64,000 nucleotides of DNA from Porphyromonadaceae bacterium (GTDB lineage Bacteria; Bacteroidota; Bacteroidia; Bacteroidales; Dysgonomonadaceae), in NCBI GenBank assembly GCA_021372865.1, contig JAJFTO010000015.1, forward strand, positions 1-64,000. Direction: 5' to 3'. Shown here piece after piece: positions 61,791 to 64,000 of this stretch. Positions within the stretch are counted from its first letter, which is position 1. Each line of letters opens with the position of its first letter. The notes below the pieces were generated by a model. The model was not told where the DNA came from and did not search any database. It worked only from the letters and a program-made list of their open reading frames with translations. Made by a program: the position numbers and the translations under genes.

Positions 61791-62448
61791 TTACACAATT
61801 TTAGGAGTAACAGAAGAAGTCAAAAAATCTCGAATGTAAATGTGTTCTATTCCCTCATACGTATTTTCGAATGAACGTTCGCCGGATACTACTATTTTGG
61901 GATAATTGTCTTTTATCTTCAACAAATTGCCAAACTCTCTGACAATATTTTCCAATCGTTTTGCTCTGTCTTGCGGTTTGTAGCCCGCCACCACATTGCG
62001 GATTCCCATATTTTCGAAAAAGTACTTTTCGCCCCGTTCAAATAAACGTTTCCCAACAATATCATAACGTCCCAAGCGATGAACCACAAATGCCGAAACC
62101 AGAGAGTCTGCATATTCGGATACCAACGTTGGCGACATTCGTATATTTTGACTTTTTAAAAAATCGCTGATACTTTTCGAAGAAAAAAGAGTTCCAAGTT
62201 CGTTTGCCAAATCGCTCGAAAACATCTCTGAGTTGCTTCCGGTAATGTAGATATCATTCCTGTCGTCCAATGCCAAGGAGCGTACGGCAACTTTGAAATC
62301 CTCTATTTCTTGAATTTCATCAATAAAAATGTAGTTTTTCCTTTTACTCATCAATCGGGATGCAATGTAATCATGCAGGTCTTCTGAAGACACAATATCC
62401 ACGTATGCAATATCTTCCTTGTTGATATATATGATATTGGCATCATGC
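61791..62448 (-). pseudogene. Decayed DUF4143-type ATPase
   Basis: No valid N-terminus: an in-frame TAA lies just upstream (about 62484) and the Walker A part is missing. Walker B YIFIDEIQEIEDF and DIYITGSNSEMFSSDLANEL are present, but the sequence jumps from LANELGT to LFSSKSISDFLKS, and later from RLENIV to REFGNLLKIKDNYP. In intact relatives longer segments fill both joins, so two in-frame internal deletions are inferred. The 3' end YEGIEHIYIRDFL appears original. It lies next to an intact member of the broad family. Confidence 0.78.
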
Positions 62449-62532
62449 TCAGATGTAGAAAATATTACAGATATACATGCAATAATTTAGTATTTTGTTG
62501 TTTTTTCTGTGTATAAGTGTAGAAAAACATCT

Positions 62533-63717
62533 TCAAAACAGTTCTTTCGGATTAATCTTCAAAAATTCATCATAAGGAATTCCTCCCGTTCCCACAAGCA
62601 ACACCTTTTCCGGATGAAATTTCTCAGCAAATACTCCCATTCCGGTATTTTCAGCCCTCATTCCGCTTTTCACTTCAAGCCCGATTACCTTGTCTCCTTT
62701 TTCCAATATAAAATCCACTTCGTGATTGCCTTCTCGCCAATAGTATAGGTTATATCTTTCAGAAACAGCATTGTTAATCAGATGAGCCCCAACAGATGAT
62801 TCGACGAGTCGTCCCCATAATTCAGGGTTAATAATCGCTTTTTCATAGGTATCATCGCTTTGTGCCGTAATCAAAGCGCTATTATATACTTGAAACTTCG
62901 GACTGGAACCACGTTTGCGAATTATATCTCCGGCATACTTATCTAAACCTCCCAACAAACCACAGTCGGATAATAATTTCAAATAATTAGCTAAAGTCGT
63001 TGTATTTCCGGCATCCTGAAGCTGTCCTATTATTTTTGTATAAGAAAGAATCTGACCGGAATACAGACAACCCAACTCAAATAATCGTTTCAATAATGCT
63101 GGTTTATCGACTCTTGTCAGCATTAAAATATCTTTGGAGATACTCGTTTCAATAAGCGAATCTTTTATATAGTTCTTCCAACGCTCTTCATCACTAATTA
63201 GGGTTGCAGATCCAGGATAGCTCCCAAAGTAAACATATTGCTGTATATTCCATCCAAACGCTTCCTGCATTTCAGGATAAGACCAATGACCTAAATATAA
63301 AGTTTCAAAACGACCGGCTAGAGACTCAGTTAATCCTTTTTGAATTAACAGACGGGAAGAACCAAGCAGAATCACTTTTATGTTGACATTCTCACGGGTA
63401 TCCTTATCCCATTGCTGTTTTACAACCTCACTCCAATTATCAATCTTCTGTATTTCATCAATTACCAATAAGAATTCAGATACCCCCGATGCTTTTAATC
63501 GTAATCTCGCTGACTCCCATACCTGCATCAGCCAAGCAGCGTTTGTTGCCGAAATAGCATCTGCGGACTCATATAGATTAGGGGTAGAAAGTTGTGACAG
63601 AAGCTGAGTTACCATCGTGGTTTTACCCACTTGACGAGGTCCTAGAATAACCTGAATAAATTTTCTTGGCTCTTCAATTCTTGCTTTAACCGACTTCAAA
63701 TAAGGACGTTCAAACAT
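62533..63717 (-). CDS. AAA ATPase with DUF4143, intact
   Basis: A 394-aa P-loop protein. Walker A VILGPRQVGKTTMV (about 24-37), Walker B FLLVIDEIQKIDNW, the sensor-like VILLGSSRLLIQKGL and a DUF4143-type C-terminal half. NHEVDFILEKG with EVKSG gives D335...E348-x-K350, the PD-(D/E)xK-like pattern. The family is widespread in mobile and accessory DNA; its biological role is not established. The codons are A+T-rich relative to the core genes. It lies between the decayed ATPase and a deleted Fic gene. Confidence 0.87.
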   Translation of the reverse strand: MFERPYLKSVKARIEEPRKFIQVILGPRQVGKTTMVTQLLSQLSTPNLYESADAISATNAAWLMQVWESARLRLKASGVSEFLLVIDEIQKIDNWSEVVKQQWDKDTRENVNIKVILLGSSRLLIQKGLTESLAGRFETLYLGHWSYPEMQEAFGWNIQQYVYFGSYPGSATLISDEERWKNYIKDSLIETSISKDILMLTRVDKPALLKRLFELGCLYSGQILSYTKIIGQLQDAGNTTTLANYLKLLSDCGLLGGLDKYAGDIIRKRGSSPKFQVYNSALITAQSDDTYEKAIINPELWGRLVESSVGAHLINNAVSERYNLYYWREGNHEVDFILEKGDKVIGLEVKSGMRAENTGMGVFAEKFHPEKVLLVGTGGIPYDEFLKINPKELF

Positions 63718-63795
63718 ATATTTTTAATTTACTCAATATGAATAGCAAATTTACTCAATGTTTTCGAATTTGCAAAGTTCCGTTCAAATACATTT

Positions 63796-64000
63796 TTAAT
63801 CCACAATCAACTCGTAGTTCGTACTTCGTCCGCCTTGCGCCTCTTTCCGCAGGATTCCTTTGGCCATCAGGTCTTGTATATCCCGCAAGGCAGTATCGGA
63901 CGAAATTTTTCGCACCCGAAACAACCTGCATTTCGCCGCTTCGAAATTTGGCAACCTCTATTTTATACATACCGCTGTGTCCCGTAGGGAACATATAAAA
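63796..64000 (-). pseudogene. Fic-family protein remnant lacking the catalytic core, cut by window edge
   Basis: Reading leftward from the window edge, one frame gives GHSGMYKIEVAKFRSGEMQV then VSGA, the segment that precedes the Fic domain in DUF4172-Fic proteins. At about 63901-63914 this joins in another frame to RKISSDTALRDIQDLMAKGI, then GGRSTNYELIVD and a stop, which is the C-terminal wing of the same proteins. The whole stretch between, with the HPFxDGNGR AMPylation motif, is missing, and the join is out of frame. The N-terminal part lies beyond the right edge. Confidence 0.75.

Overview
The window looks like a chromosomal segment of a member of the Bacteroidales (phylum Bacteroidota), plausibly near the Dysgonomonadaceae/Porphyromonadaceae. 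Evidence: many upstream regions carry the phylum's -7 box TAnnTTTG, several with a TTG/TTTG about 18-20 bases upstream; Bacteroidota-restricted families are present (GldH, DUF4290, DUF4295, DUF4348, DUF4468, DUF4922); gene pairs typical of the phylum occur (RicT-GldH, L28-L33-DUF4295). Shine-Dalgarno sequences are weak. Most of the window is ordinary, densely coded core genome, about half G+C.

Layout. 1-10.6 kb: tRNA-Gly (cut by the edge), tRNA-Tyr, ribH with a TPR protein, a secreted DUF4468 protein, the L28-L33-DUF4295 operon with ftsY, rimO and an unusual HU-transmembrane-LysM protein, a GH109-type lipoprotein and sucCD. 10.9-17.6 kb: a TonB-dependent siderophore receptor, a LuxR-type regulator with a pseudo-receiver overlapping a hemerythrin-domain gene, nitroreductase-nspC, a GlsB-type membrane peptide and nadD. 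17.7-30.2 kb: a leftward operon (DUF4922, serB, a Usp-like protein, a TPR protein), then cdd head to head with a glucosaminidase, then DUF4290-rimM-ABC ATPase-dxr-rseP. 30.2-40 kb: metF-holB-ricT-gldH-DUF2520, a four-subunit 2-oxoacid:ferredoxin oxidoreductase operon containing a 53-codon membrane peptide, and a long-tailed DEAD-box helicase. 42-61 kb: winged-helix protein, methyltransferase with a structured leader, dinB, an acyltransferase, an ABC-F protein, a second DEAD-box helicase with a cold-shock-domain protein, hisS, phoH, an M3 peptidase, an RRM protein, tsaB, pdxH, lolD and an S9 peptidase.

Two accessory patches sit directly downstream of tRNA genes and are richer in A+T and in broken genes. 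After tRNA-Ser(TGA), 40.2-42.0 kb, there is a hipA toxin fragment and an intact ATPase with a DUF234-like C-terminus. After tRNA-Asp(GTC), 61.4-64.0 kb, there is a fragment of a divergent AAA/AlbA-type protein, a DUF4143 ATPase decayed by in-frame deletions, an intact DUF4143 ATPase, and a Fic protein whose catalytic core is deleted. Both intact ATPases keep a Walker motor and a C-terminal D...ExK motif like that of PD-(D/E)xK nucleases.

Intergenic DNA is unusual in carrying short tandem arrays (24 copies of a 7-mer before phoH; 8-mer arrays; three 28-bp dyad repeats before pdxH) and a dispersed family built on TCAGCTTCGGTAGTG. I found no CRISPR array, complete insertion sequence, integrase, rRNA or origin. 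No clearly new multi-gene system is evident. The best candidates for new biology are the HU-TM-LysM protein, the pseudo-receiver/hemerythrin pair, the oxidoreductase-operon microprotein, the methyltransferase leader and the tRNA-linked ATPase/nuclease-like genes.
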